Below are positions 1-11,025 of a stretch of 64,000 bases of DNA, in pieces. The notes under the pieces were generated by a model. It worked only from the letters and a program-made list of their open reading frames with translations. It was not told the DNA's origin and ran no database searches. The stretch's first letter is position 1. Each line of letters begins with the position of its first letter. The DNA lies in NCBI GenBank assembly GCA_900491605.1, contig UESW01003883.1, positions 251,028 through 315,027 of the forward strand, written 5' to 3'. Source of the DNA: Calamus simplicifolius (lineage: Eukaryota; Streptophyta; Magnoliopsida; Arecales; Arecaceae). The translations under genes and the position numbers were made by a program.

Positions 1-986
1 CACGTCCTCCTTCATAGTGAGCCAGAAGTACCCCTGACGGAGAGCCTTCTGGGCTAAGGATCTGCCCCCTAGATGGTTCCCGCAAATGCCCTCGTGGATT
101 TCTCTGAGGATGTAGTCGGCATCGGCGGGGCCTACGCACTTAAGCAACGGGTAAGAGAATGACCTTCTGTATAGGCGCCCATCGAGAAGGATGAACTTGG
201 AGGCCCTCCACTTGAGCAATCTGGCTTCATTGCGGTCGTCAGGGAAGGTGCCATCGGCAAGATAGCGGACATAGGCATCCATCCATGTAGGTTCCGGGGT
301 GAGCGGGAGGACTTCCTCCCCGCCCTCTGTACTGGGCCTTTCTAGATATTCGATGTAGGCGTCCCTTGTCAAGCCGTCGGCGGAGGTAGCTAGTCGAGAG
401 AGGATGTCAGCCTTTGTGTTTTTGCTTCGGGGGATGTAACTGATGCTGAAGTAAGGCAGCGAGGAGGTCAAGAGTTGAACCTTTTTAAGATATTGCGCCA
501 TAACGGGTCGTGCGCCTCATACTCTCCGTTGATTTGCCCAGACGAGTTGTGAGTCCGTATAGGCTCTGAGGTGCTTTGCTCCAACCTCCTGGGCTAATCT
601 TAACCCGGCCAGCAGAGCTTCGTACTCCGCTTGGTTGTTGGTGGCTTCAAAAAGAAATCTCAGGGCGCACTCGGTTCTTTCTCCTTTCGGCCCGCAAGAA
701 TGAGGCCGGCGCCACTCCCTTGAGAATTCGATGCGCCGTCCACGTGGAGGATCCAGGTCTCTCCATCACCTCTCGGCTCGGGCCTGGGCTGCTCCCCAGG
801 GACCTCCTTGAGATCTTCCGCCCAAGTGCATTCGATCAGGAAGTCGGCCAGGACTTGGGACTTCAAGGCCGGTCGTGCTTGGAAAGAGATGTCGAATTCC
901 CCCATCTTGATGGCCCATTTGGCGAGTCGACCCGAAGTATCCGGACGGGCTAGGAGGGCTCGGAGAGGTTGGTCCGTGAGCACCAC
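1..986 (-). pseudogene. Second RNase H and start of integrase (partial)
   Basis: The frame at 986-660 holds the end of the connection and then WILHVDGASNSQGSGAGLIL, the first strand and catalytic Asp of an archaeal/plant-type RNase H. After a frame change near 665 the minus strand continues with ATNNQAEYEALLAGLRLA (catalytic Glu) and YTDSQLV (second Asp), then a linker. It ends with integrase zinc-finger-like sequence: REIHEGICGNHLGGRSLAQK near 110-40. The window edge cuts integrase before its DDE core. Confidence 0.8.
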
Positions 987-1032
987 GATAGGATGGGCTT
1001 GGAAATATGGGCGAAGGCGCGGGCAGAAACTA

Positions 1033-1323
1033 TCAAGGCAAAATGACTTTCTCCGTTTTGGAATACCTGACCTCGGTGTCGTGTAGGACCTTGCTCACGT
1101 AGTAGACTGGCCTTTGGGTTCCGTCAGCGTCAAGGCGCACCAGGACTGAGCTGACGGCTTCTGAGGAGGCGGCTAAGTAAAGGAAGAGACTCTCCCGTCT
1201 CTCGGCTTGGAGAGGAGCGGTGGGGAGGACAGGAACGCCTTTAAGCCGTCGAAAGCTTCCTGACAGTCGTCCGTCCACGCAAAACCGTTCACCTTCCGCA
1301 GGGCCTTGAAGAAAGGCAAGCAC
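1033..1323 (-). pseudogene. Gypsy-type RNase H, degenerate
   Basis: Follows RT. Visible are LFLYLAASSEAVSSVLVR, RPVYYVSKVLHDTEVRYSKT and EKVIL. This is the place of the normal Ty3/gypsy RNase H, but the catalytic Asp of the first strand (usually D-A-S) reads A-A-S here. Loss of this residue is typical of the Tat group, in which a second RNase H takes over. Confidence 0.75.
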
Positions 1324-1379
1324 CTCTCGGTCGATTGGAGAGGAAACGACTCAGAGCCGCTATCCTTCCCGTTAGCCGT

Positions 1380-2785
1380 TGCACTCCCTTCTTGTTGGAC
1401 GGCGGCCTCATGTCAAGTATGGCACTGATCTTCTCCGGATTCACCTCGATTCCGTGCTGGTCACCATAAAGCTCAGGAATTTACCTGCCGTGACCCCAAA
1501 AGCGCACATCTTAGGGTTCAGCTTGACTTGGAAGCGACAGGTTGTTAAAAGTTTATTCCAGGTCGGAGATGTGGTCGGCGGCACGGGTGCTCTTCGTCAG
1601 CATGTCGTCCACATAGACTTCATGTTCCGACCAAGCTGGTCCTGGAACACCTTGTTCATTAGCCGTTGATAGGTTACTCCCGCATTCTTGAGGCCGAAAG
1701 GCATCACCTTGTAACAGTAAATGCCTTTCTCTGTCACGAAGGAGGTGTGCTCCTCGTCGCCGGGGTCCATCCTTATCTGGTTGTATCCGGAGAAGGCATC
1801 CATGAAGCTGAGAAGCTCGTGACCAGAGGTGGAATCGACCAGCTGATCAATTCTTGGCAAGGAAAAGCTATCTTTTGGGCACGCCTTGTTGAGGTGGTGA
1901 AGTCTATATAGATCCTCCAGCTCCCGTTTGCCTTGCGCAGCATGACTACGTTGGCCAGCCAGCTTGGGTAGTGCGCCTCCCGGATGTGGCCGGCGCTGAT
2001 CAGCTTGCTGACTTCTTCATCAATTGCCCTTTGTCGGTCGGGGCAAAGCTCCTCTTCTTTTGACGGATTGGACGGTGGCGCGGGTCGATGTTAAGCTTGT
2101 GGGTGATGACTTTCGAAGGGATGCCGGGCATGTCAGACGCTGACCAGGCAAATACGTCCGAGTTAGCCCGCAGGAAAGCTAAGAGGCGCTCCCAGCCTTC
2201 CAGGGGAAGGAGTCCGCCCACACGGACAATCCTTGTTGGGTCATCGTTGAGAGGGAAAGTCAGGAGGTACTCGGCGGGCTCCCCTCCTTTGGCGAAATCT
2301 CTAGGGTCAGACGCCTCCGGAGCCGGGCCGGCCTCCAAAGGGCTCGACGCCGCATGATAGCAAGGTAAGACCGGGCTTATCTCCTCGTGCATCTCTCCAA
2401 CTCCCTCGCTGGTGGGGAACTGCACCAGTAGACGTCGGGTGGAGATAACCGCGTCCAAAAGATTCAGGCCGGGACGCCCGAGAATGGCGTTGTATGCCAA
2501 AGGGACCCTTACGACTAGGAATTTCATGATCACGGTGCTTTGGCATGGCGGGGTTCCGGCCGTCACAGGCAAGGATATTTCGCCCTCGACCCTCACAGAA
2601 TCTCCGGTGAATCTGACTAGCGGGGTCGCCACAGGCTGGAGGGAGTCAACAGATAAACCCATCTGAACAAAGGCATCGTAAGTAAGGATGTCAGCTAAGC
2701 TGCCACTATCAACTAAAATCCTTTTTACAGGGTGTTTAGCGATCGTCATAGCGACGACTACGCCTTCATTGTTTACATTCTCCAT
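1380..2785 (-). pseudogene. Protease and reverse transcriptase of the Tat-type element
   Basis: The frame open from 2785 to 2000 starts with an aspartic protease: active-site-like RILVDSGSLADIL, then YNAILGRPGLNLLDAVIST, the usual flap/GRPxLN block of gypsy retropepsins. It continues into the RT entry region with HKLNIDPRHRPIRQKKRSF. After a frame change the RT palm is seen at 1860-1597: MDAFSGYNQIRMDPGDEEHT, MPFGLKNAGVTYQRLMNKVF, and YVDDM encoded at 1618-1601. All RT catalytic motifs are recognisable, but shifts between 2000 and 1860 and after 1597 break the frame. Confidence 0.85.
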
Positions 2786-2986
2786 TACACCGTCTCCCCC
2801 CGGGGCATTACATTATTTGGAGCATCATCCCCCCTCGGCCATTTGGACGCAGAGGCTGACCCCCAGGACACCATCCTGACAGTCCGCTCCGTGGGGGTGT
2901 TGTCGACGGTGGCTTGAGTTGGTGGGGCCCCATGATGGCCGGCAGTGCTGTGGCATCTTCTGGATGTACTTGCCGAGGTAGCCCCG

Positions 2987-4434
2987 TTAGATGAGCTCCT
3001 CGATGGCCCGCTTCAAACTGTAACAGCTATCGGTGTCGTGGCCGTAGTCCCAGTGGAATCGACAGTAGCGGCTTCTGTCGCGGGATACACCCTTCTTCAT
3101 GGGGGGAGGACGTTGAAGGTAGGGCTCGCCCTCGATCTCCATCAGGATGTGGGATCGAGGGGCTAGGAGAGGAGTGAGCTTACCCTCGTCAGGGATAGGG
3201 CTTCGGCGCTTGTTGTTGGACCGGCGAGGTGGGTCGGATCGGCGATGTCGAGGAGGTCCGCTCGGCTCAGGGCGAGCAGATTTGTGGCTGGAGCCCTTCG
3301 AAGACTCCCGACGAGTGAGGTCGGCTTCATCTGCCCGGATGTACTTCTGGGCCCGGAGGAGGAGGTCGGAGTAAGAGCTCGGGGGCTTCTTGTCCAAGGA
3401 GAAGGTGAAGCGGGATGGAAGGAGTCCCGCTTCAGCGCCAGGGTGGCCACCGCATCATCGAGATGGTAGACCTTGAGGGCGGCGGTTTTGAATCGGGACA
3501 CAAAGTCCCGCAGGGACTCTCCTTCCTTCTGGCGGATGGAGAAGAGGCTGTCCGCCACCCTCGGAATCCGGTGGTAGGCATCAAAGTGGGCCAGGAATGC
3601 CCTCTCCAGCTCCTGGAAGGAGTCTATGCTGTGGGGGACAGGCGTGAATGCCACGCACGGGTGGCCTTCCGCAAGGTTGCAGGGAAGGCCTTGCAGAGAA
3701 GGGCGTCTGAGGCGCCCTGGACCTGCATCATGGCCTTGTAGCTCTCGAGGTGGTCGAGAGGGTCGGTCGTACCATCGTACGGGTCCACCTGGGGGAAGCG
3801 GAACCTGGAGGGAACCAGTTCCTCCAGTATGCGGCGGGTGTAAGGAGGACGAGTGTCAAACTCTTCCTCCGACTGATGGTTTATCTTCTTGGCGAGCTCA
3901 TCGAGGCGCCGGTTGTACTCCTCCAGGCGTTCCTTCGTTTGCCAGTTGATCGTCGGAGCCCTCCGGAATGGCTCGGAGGAAGAAGAAGAAGAGGAAGCAG
4001 AAGATGGAGACGGAAGTCGGGACTTCCGCCTGGGTTCCTCGTGATGATGTGGCTTGGGAGGAAGCTCGCTGGGGCCGTGGCCAGAAGACCGTGGCCGCTT
4101 GGAGGGCTCGCGGCGAGGCTTCCTGGGGGAAGCTTGACGTCGGCCGGTCCCCCGGCGGGGGAGCCTCCCCTCGCCGACTGCTGGCTGGCGGGGGGAGCAG
4201 TATGGTGCTGGGTGGCCACAGACTGCTATTGCTGGAGTCCGTGGACCATGGCAGTGAGGTTCTGAACTTGCTGGGAGAGGTTGCCAGCTGCTCCGCCGTT
4301 TGGAGGGCGGCGTCCGGTGGCGGGCCGGCAACCAGAGGGCTGGTAGCAGGGGGATTGGCCTCCTGCTGCCTAGTTGGCAGGGGGAGCCCCGCCGGGCAGC
4401 TGACGGAGGCGTCCTGGGCTCGTGTCACCACCAT
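2987..4434 (-). pseudogene. gag of the Tat-type element (frame-broken)
   Basis: Capsid/nucleocapsid region. The ATG at 4434 sits in a good context and opens MVVTRAQDAS; the reading frame then changes in the low-complexity Pro/Ser/Arg region. The retrotransposon gag core follows: WQTKERLEEYNRRLDELAKK and FRFPQVDPYDGTTDPLDHLE (about 3940-3740), then a further frame carrying SFQELERAFLAHF and RQKEGESLRDFVSRFK (3654-3430). A third frame ends in a Cys/His knuckle, CRFHWDYGHDTDSC, near 3050. At least three frame changes show it is not translatable as one protein. The family assignment is firm; the exact frameshift points are not. Confidence 0.8.
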
Positions 4435-4506
4435 GGCTTCTAGGAGAAGAGAGGGGATGGAAGACGTAGCTCAGAAGATGTTCGCTACTTTTTCTTATGC
4501 ACACCC

Positions 4507-4524
4507 CCCTTCCTGGCGCGCCAA
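4507..4524 (-). promoter_or_regulatory. Probable primer-binding site
   Basis: Read on the minus strand TTGGCGCGCCAGGAAGG lies just inside the inferred LTR end. Plant gypsy primer sites commonly begin TGGCGC. The exact tRNA cannot be assigned here. Confidence 0.4.
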
Positions 4525-4790
4525 TCTGATGACGCTCAATCACCCCTCCTGGACGTCGGGAACGGAGGCTCTTCTTCTTCACCGGGTTGCCTGCAAAGAA
4601 GTCCCAAGACCGGAGAGGGTTCTCCGGTGGGACCCTCCGACGCCCAAGTTAGTGACAGAGGTCACAGTAGAGAAGGAGCTCGAGAGAGCTCTTGAGGAGG
4701 GAGAGGTCTCAGAAGGATCAGATAATTCCTTTGAGAGTTAGGGCATCGAATGCGTAAAATGTGCGTTATCTGATTTTCGAGTAATTTACC

Positions 4791-4800
4791 CTTTTATAGG
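4791..4800 (-). promoter_or_regulatory. TATA box of the Tat LTR
   Basis: CCTATAAAAG on the minus strand, just downstream of the GC-rich arrays in element orientation and about 360 bases upstream of the gag ATG at 4434. Position and orientation fit the core promoter at the U3/R boundary. Confidence 0.55.
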
Positions 4801-5105
4801 GGTTGACGCTGGCACCATCACGTGGGTTTTCGTGAAGTCAGAAGGTCTGCTGAGCCGTTGCGTGAATCTGGGCTGGTTGGTGGGTTACGTCCCATCAGCA
4901 GCTGAGCTATTGGGCGGCGCACGTCTGACGTTGTCGGGTGGCGCGCGTTAGAGAGGTGGTTTTTTGAACCGCTGGGGCTGATCTGGCGGGAACCAGGGGG
5001 TCCCGTCTTGTCAGGGCCGAGCTGGGTCGACCTGAGATGGCCGGGTCCCGTCCAGCCGGCAAGGCAGTGCCGGGGCAGAGCCGAATCGGCGGACTTGGAG
5101 ACGAC

Positions 5106-5577
5106 GGGGCCGAGTCGGGCCGGCCAGGGATGGCCTTGGCCGACTCGGCGAGACCGGAGACGCCGGGGCCGAGTCGGGCCGGCCGGGGACGACCTTGGCC
5201 GACTCGGCGGGATGGGGGACGCCGGGGCCGAGTCGGGCCGGCCGGGGATGGCCTTGGCCGACTCGGCGGGACGGGGGATGCCGGGGCCGAGTCGGGCCGG
5301 CCAGGGATGGCCTTGGCCGACTCGGCGGGACTGGAGATGATGGGGCCAAGTTGGGCTGGCCGGGGACGGCCTTGGCCGACTCGGCGGGACAGGGGACGCG
5401 GGGGCCGAGTCGGACCGGCCAGGGATTGCCTTCGCCGACTCGGTGGGACTGGAGACGACGGGGCCGAGTCGGGCCGGCCGGGGACGGCCTTGGCCGACTC
5501 GGCGGGATAGGGGACGCTGGGGCCGAGTCGGACCGGCCAGGGATGGTCTTGGCCGACTCGGCGGGACTGGAGACGCG
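5106..5577. repeat. 59-bp GC-rich tandem array in U3 (8 units)
   Basis: The word GGGGCC starts at 5106, 5165, 5224, 5283, 5342, 5401, 5460 and 5519, an exact 59-bp period. Each unit holds CCGAGTCGGGCCGGCC and later GGCCGACTCGGCGGGA, so it can fold on itself through GCCGAGTC/GACTCGGC. Units differ by few substitutions. Long ORFs here on both strands are products of the repeat and its lack of AT-rich stop codons. Confidence 0.95.
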
Positions 5578-5599
5578 GAGGAAGTGTCGGGGCCGACCT

Positions 5600-6285
5600 G
5601 CTTGGAGAAGTAGGGGCCGTCTGGCTGGTGTTGGGGCCGGCTAGCTTGGACACGCCGTGGCCGGCTAGGAATGTACCGGGGCCGCCCGGCTTCCAGAGGC
5701 CAAGGCCGGCTAGGAACCGGGGCCGCCTGGCTTGGAGACGCCGGGGCCGGCTAGGAACCATGGCTGCCTAGCTTGGAGAGGCTGGGGCCGGCTAGCTTGG
5801 ACACGCCGTGGCCGGCTGGGAATGTGCCGGGGCCGCCTGGCTTGCAGAGGCCGGGGCCGCCTGGCTTGGAGAGGCCGGGGTCGGCTAGCTTGGACACGCC
5901 GTGGCCGGCTGAAAATATGCCGGGGCCGCCTGGCTTGGAGACGTCGGGGCCGGCTAGGAATGTGCCGGGGCCGCCTGGCTTGGAGAGGCCGGAGCCGGCT
6001 AGGAATGTGCCGGGGCCGCCTGGCTTGGAGACACCGGGGCCGGCTAGGAATGTGCCGGGGCCGCCTGGTTTGCAGAGGCCGGGGCCGGCTAGGAACCGGG
6101 GCCGCCTGGCTTGGAGACGCCATGGCCGGCTAGGAACCATGGCCGCCTAGCTTGGAGAGGCCGGGGCCGGCTAGCTTGGACACGCCGTGGCCGGCTCGGA
6201 ATGTGCCGGGGCTGCCTGGCTTGGAGACGTCGGGGCCGGCTAGGAACCATGACCGCCTAGCTTGGAGAGGCCGGTCTTGGCAGGT
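5600..6285. repeat. 45-bp GC-rich tandem array in U3
   Basis: Units built from GGCCGGCTAGGAATGTGCC and GGGGCCGCCTGGCTTGGAGA. GGCTAGGAA starts at 5952, 5997 and 6042, giving a 45-bp period in the regular part. Variant units with TAGCTTGGACACGCCGTGG are mixed in. Unrelated at word level to the 59-bp array except for GGCCGG. Confidence 0.9.
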
Positions 6286-6289
6286 ATCG

Positions 6290-6845
6290 GCCTTTGATGT
6301 GCCGGCCTTGGAGGCCGTCGCTGGAGGCCGACGCTGGAGTCTGTCGGCCTTTGGCCAGCGCTGGAGACCGACACTGGAGGCCGTCGCTGGAGGCCGATGC
6401 TGGTGGCTGGCGCTGAAGGCTGTCAGCCTTTGGCCAGTGCTGGAGGCTGGCGATGGAGGCCGACGCTGGAGGCCGTCGCTGGAGGCCGACGCTGGCGGCC
6501 GACGCTGGCGGCTGGCGCTGGAGGCTGTCGGCCTTTGGCCAGCGCTGGAGGCTGGCGATGGAGGCCGACGCTGGAGGCCGACGCTGAAGGCCGACGCTGG
6601 CGGCTAGCGCTGGAGGCTATCGGCCTTTGGCCAGTGCTGGAGGCTGGCGATGGAGGCCGACGCTGGATGCCGTCGCTGGAGGCCGACACTGGCGGCCAAC
6701 GTTGGCGGCTGGCGCTGGAGGTTGTCGGCCTTTGGCCAGCGCTGGAGGCTGGCGCTGGAGGCCGACGCTGGAGGCCATCGCTGGAGGCCGACGCTGGCAG
6801 CCGACGCTGACGGCTGGCGCTGGAGTCTGTCGACCTTTGGGGCCG
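6290..6845. repeat. 15-bp words in a ~104-bp higher-order array
   Basis: Made of GGAGGCCGACGCTGG-like 15-mers. A landmark, GCCTTTGGCCAG, recurs near 6426, 6531, 6624, 6728 and (degenerate) 6833, so the 15-mers are organised into units of about 93-105 bp. Third array of the same LTR. Confidence 0.9.
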
Positions 6846-6849
6846 TTCA

Positions 6850-7771
6850 AAAAAATTTTATTTTTTATAAAATCAATTACCCCATCAATGAGCTAAATGT
6901 TGAAGTCCAGCCCACTATGTACTGGCTCTCTAAAGTACAGTCCAGTCCCCTCCCTCTGGTCAATATCTCATTGCATATAGTAAAAAGAATTAGAAATTAA
7001 AGAAAGTTGGTATTGTGGACCGAATATTACATAGTTGGTCAATATGAGCTAAACGTTAAAGTCCAGTCCACCATGTACTGTCTATATGAAATCCAGTCCA
7101 GTACCTTCCCTTCCGATTACCATCTCTTTTTGAATGCCCACTGTGCCATCAGTGGCCTCTGGCATTAGTCGAAGTCAACTAAGATGTTACATTCAAAACT
7201 CTTTAGTCATAGGATTTTTGAATAAGTCTTCCTAGTTGTTAGAACTAATAGATTATTTCTGTTGGTTTTGCTTGGATCTCCTTAAATTTTAATAATTAGT
7301 TTCTAATATATAATCGAGTTAATTTAGTCAATCAGTTGTTATGATTTTGCTACTTTGTTGAAACTTGCTGTTGTACTACAATCTATTTAAAGGATCAGAG
7401 AACAATGAGAAGTGGATAAGTTAATTTTTATAACTATGGTGGCTTATTGAAGGTTCTGGTTTTCTCAAAGTAACCAGCATTCTTGTCTATTTCTTTTTCT
7501 TCCATCTTGTCTTTTCCCTGTTGTTTCAATACTCAAAAGATAGGCAGAGGAAAGGCATTAACATTCGGCTAGCTCATATCAAAGGGGTACCAACGCTTGG
7601 CGATGGACCAATACATGGAGCAGATAGAAAAGTCGATGGAGTCATTGTCAACGAGCTAGAAGGATATTCTCAATCAAATAATAAAAATGTTTAATAAATT
7701 TAATGTTCGTATGGATCAAATTGTAAGTAAGCTGATTAACAAGGCTGTTAAAAATTTTATAACTCCTATAT
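6850..7771. other. AT-rich spacer with an imperfect duplication
   Basis: No gene seen. A stretch GAGCTAAATGTTGAAGTCCA... at about 6889-6970 recurs imperfectly at about 7047-7130 (GAGCTAAACGTTAAAGTCCA...). The short ORFs are unsupported. 7580-7760 looks like a scrap of retroelement gag-like sequence but is too short to assign. Confidence 0.6.
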
Positions 7772-8492
7772 TGAAGAGTGGATCGTCCTCTTTCTACCCT
7801 TGAAGCATAGCATGCATTCGATCAGCCCCAAGTCATGTGGAGATGCGGAAGCGAGATGATATCCCTGCTGAAATTCTGCAGCAGAATTTTGGATCTTGAT
7901 CTTGGTAATCTTCCTGGATTGATTAGCAACTAGGATTTTCTTTGGTTTCTTGCGCCCCAAGATTGTAAGAGAGGGTCGTGGCCTCTCTTATTCTTTCTCA
8001 CGTGAACCTTCAGATCTGATCCAGAAAATCAAGAGACGCTGCCCAAAAAGAAGGTGCTGCTAGGTTTTCCTCCTCCTTTGAGAGAGGCGGTTCCAAGAAG
8101 ATGGCTAGGACAGAGATGGCAGCAATAGAACCCTAAAATCTAGGGCATCTATGTATAAGAAAGAGAGAAAACGTGTATAAGAGAGGAAAGAAGAGAGATA
8201 GCTAGTTCTTGGGAGAAAAGAGTTTCTTTTTTTTCATCTATAATCATCACCGTTACATTATTATATCAACCCCGTCCCATGACGGCCACCAAAATAAAAC
8301 CAGCACCACATATGAACCAGTGCCTTATTATATGAATAATAAACCCTAAAAAACTCCTTTGGACCAGCCCACACCTTGGGCCCAAACCTAGCCCAATGAT
8401 AGACTAGCTTCCCTCAAGACCCAATAACCTGGGCGAGCCTATAAACCTCCACCATAGGATTTAAGCTTTGGAGTACCACACCAGGCTCTACA
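7772..8492 (-). repeat. 3' LTR of the copia element
   Basis: 721 bp, TG...CA ends, partner of 12718-13451. The RNase H reading frame runs about 54 bases into this LTR before its stop at 8439. Confidence 0.93.
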
Positions 8493-10672
8493 ATCTTCAT
8501 CTTGGAGCTTTAAAGCTGCTGAAAAATCTGCACATTCCCTCAGACCCATCAGTGTCACACATGAGAGAAAGCTATCCCGTGGAAGAGTCTTCGTAAGTGC
8601 ATCTGCTTGGTTCTTCTTTGTATGAACTTTTACCAGCTCCACTTCACCTTCTGCCACCAATTCTCTAATTCTGTGATATCTCACATCTATATGCTTTGTG
8701 CGTGCATGATAGATTGGGTTCTGAGCCAACTGCAAGGCACTCTGACTATCACTGTATAGCAATATTGTACCCTGCTTCACCCCCATTTTCATGATGAGTC
8801 TCTTCAACCAAAGAGCCTTCTTGGCAGCTTCTGTAATCCCTATATACTCAGCTTCTGTTGTAGACAAAGCTGTAATAGGTTGAAGGATTGATCTCCAAAA
8901 AATTAATCCATCATACATGCTGAACACATACCCTGTGGTAGACCTTCTTGTATCCAGATCACCTACAAAATTTGCATCCACAAACCCTTCCAATGGACCT
9001 AATGATTTACTTGGGATATTAGATTTCTCCTTAGGTCTTTCTTGCTGCCCAAAAATTAGACCAAGTCCATGAGTTTCTTGAAGGTACCTCAAAATCCACT
9101 TGAGTGCCTTCCAGTGCTCCTTCCCTGGGTTCGCCATGAATCTGCTCACCTGGCTTACTACATATGCTATGTCAGGTCTGCAACACACCATAGCATACAT
9201 AATACTGCCCACGACACTGGCATATGGAACTCTCTCTATGTACTCTTTCTCCTTATCTGTCTAGGGGTTCTGTAACTTAGAAAGAGACATGTGACTAGCC
9301 AAAGGTGTTCCAACTGATTTGGCCTTATCCATCCCAAACCGCTCCAATACCTTCTGAATATATTCACCCAATGACAAATGTAGAATTCCCTTGGTCATAT
9401 CTCTGTAAATTTCCATCCCAAGTATCTTCCTAGTTGACCCCAAATCCTTCATTTCAAATTCTGTTGATAATGCATATTTCAATCCATTCACTGCTTTAAC
9501 ACTCCTGCTGGCAATGAGCATATCATCCACATACAGAAGGAGATACAGTGCATCATCCTCATCCACAATTTTCACATAGACACAAGTATCATGTTCACAT
9601 CTAGAAAATCCAAAGCCCAAAATAAAAGTGTCAAACCTTTTGTACCACTGATGGGGTGACTACTTCAAACCATAGAGCGATTTCTTTAGTAGACACACTT
9701 TTTCTTCCAATCCAGATTCATTGAAACCCTCTGGTTGCTTCATGTATATCCTCTCCTCTAGACTCCCATGTAAGAAAGCCGTCTTCACATCCATCTGCTG
9801 CAACTCCATACTATGTTGTGCAACAAGTGATAACAACACACGAATTGAAGCATGACATACCACTGGAGAGAATACCTCTGTGTAGTCCACTCCCTCTCTC
9901 TGTGAGAACCCCTTAGCAACAAGCCTTACTTTGTATCTGACTCCACCTTGCTCTAAAGGTGCCTCCTTCTTTGTGAACACCCATTTTGAACCAATGGCCC
10001 GAGCACCTCTAGGTAGATCCACTAGCTGCCATATCTTGTTCTTTTCCAGAGACTCCATCTCCTCCATCATGGCCTGCATCCATGAGTCTCTTTCTGAACT
10101 TTCCATGGCTTTTTGGAAGGTCTCTGGATCTTTATTTGCAGTGATTAGATCATAGAAAATCATGTCATCAATGCGATACCGAGCAGGTTTGATGATGGTA
10201 TGCTTTGCCTTGTGTAGTGTCACACCCCTTTGATCATCTCTCAAAGCTGAAGTGTGTGACTCCACCTGCACCTCCTTCTGGATTGATGGCTCTCCTGGCT
10301 GATCCTTTATATGTATTGGAACATTCATACCAAACTCCACCTCAAAAAAAGCACGTTTTGAAGTAGAAGTAGAAGGTACATCACCTATCAGCCAATGCTG
10401 TCCACTGCTGTCCTGTTCAGCCTTTTCAGGTCCATCTGCAATCTCTGACCTCTTCAAGATGCTCTTCTCATTAAAAATAATGTCTCTACTGATGATACAC
10501 TTCTATGAATCTGAACTCCATAGCAAATAGCCTTTAACTCCCTGTGATACCCGATGAAGATCAGCCTTTGTGATTTTGGGTACAACTTGCTCCTTTCAGT
10601 TGCCTCCACATGTGCATAGGCTGGGCAACCAAAAATCCTTAGGTGTCCAAGCTCCACCTTCTTCCCACTCAA
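8439..10672 (-). pseudogene. copia reverse transcriptase and RNase H
   Basis: Pieces in order: integrase C-terminus with GKKVELGHLRIFGCPAYAHV (10672-10454); RT entry with ARAIGSKWVFTKKEAPLE, MDVKTAFLHGSLEERIYMKQ and PEGFNESGL (10457-9660); RT palm with YLLLYVDDMLIAS (9620-9261); and RNase H with GSIMYAMVCCRPDIAYVVSQ and ALSTTEAEYIGITEAAKKAL (9212-8439). The stretch 10673-11025, also integrase, holds no long open frame. Stops or shifts separate each block. All catalytic motifs of RT and RNase H remain readable. Confidence 0.88.
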
Positions 10673-11025
10673 GATCTCCTCTGGAATGCCTCTATCAAGT
10701 TTTCTATTAGGGGATCTGTTAACAAGAAAACCAGAGAATATAATTGCATCACCTTAAAAGACCTTGGGCAGTGATGCCTGCAGCCTCAAACTCCTAGCCT
10801 TCTCTGTCAATGTACGATTCATCCTCTCTGCCACACCATTCTACTAGGGAGTCATCCTCACTGTGTAATGGCGTTGGATCCCATTTTCCTCACAGTAGCT
10901 TCTGAATTCATTGCTTGTATACTCCCCTCCATTGTCAGATCTCAAACACTTCACTGGTTTTCCTGTCTCCTTTTCAACACCAACTCTCCAAGCTTTAAAC
11001 CGGGCAAATACCTCTGATTTTTCTC

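Larger units (their letters stand above)
1..6849 (-). mobile_element. Ty3/gypsy LTR retrotransposon, Tat type, partial (5' part)
   Basis: A minus-strand LTR retrotransposon enters the window with its 5' LTR at the high-coordinate side and runs off the left edge inside integrase. In element order one sees LTR (about 6849-4527), primer site, gag, zinc knuckle, retropepsin, reverse transcriptase with YVDD, a degenerate RNase H, a second intact-looking RNase H and the integrase zinc-binding region. The order RT, RNase H, second RNase H, integrase is the hallmark of the Tat group of Ty3/gypsy. Coding frames change several times, so it is a decayed copy. The 3' LTR and target duplication are outside the window, so the outer boundary at 6849 (TG...CA rule and sharp GC-to-AT shift) is inferred. 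Confidence 0.85.
4527..6849 (-). repeat. 5' LTR of the Tat-type element
   Basis: About 2.3 kb between the primer site and the abrupt change from GC-rich repeats to AT-rich DNA at 6845-6850. Read on the minus strand it would start TGAACGGCC and end shortly before the primer site. U3 is almost entirely three GC-rich tandem arrays. A TATA box (CCTATAAAAG, 4800-4791) lies between the arrays and gag and would start R. Both LTR ends are inferred because the partner LTR is not in the window. Confidence 0.6.

Noticed and set aside
4907..6850. Many long ORFs on both strands rich in Pro, Arg, Gly and Ala
   Set aside because: They are translations of GC-rich 59-, 45- and 15-bp tandem units that lack stop codons by composition; overlapping open frames on both strands show no real protein.
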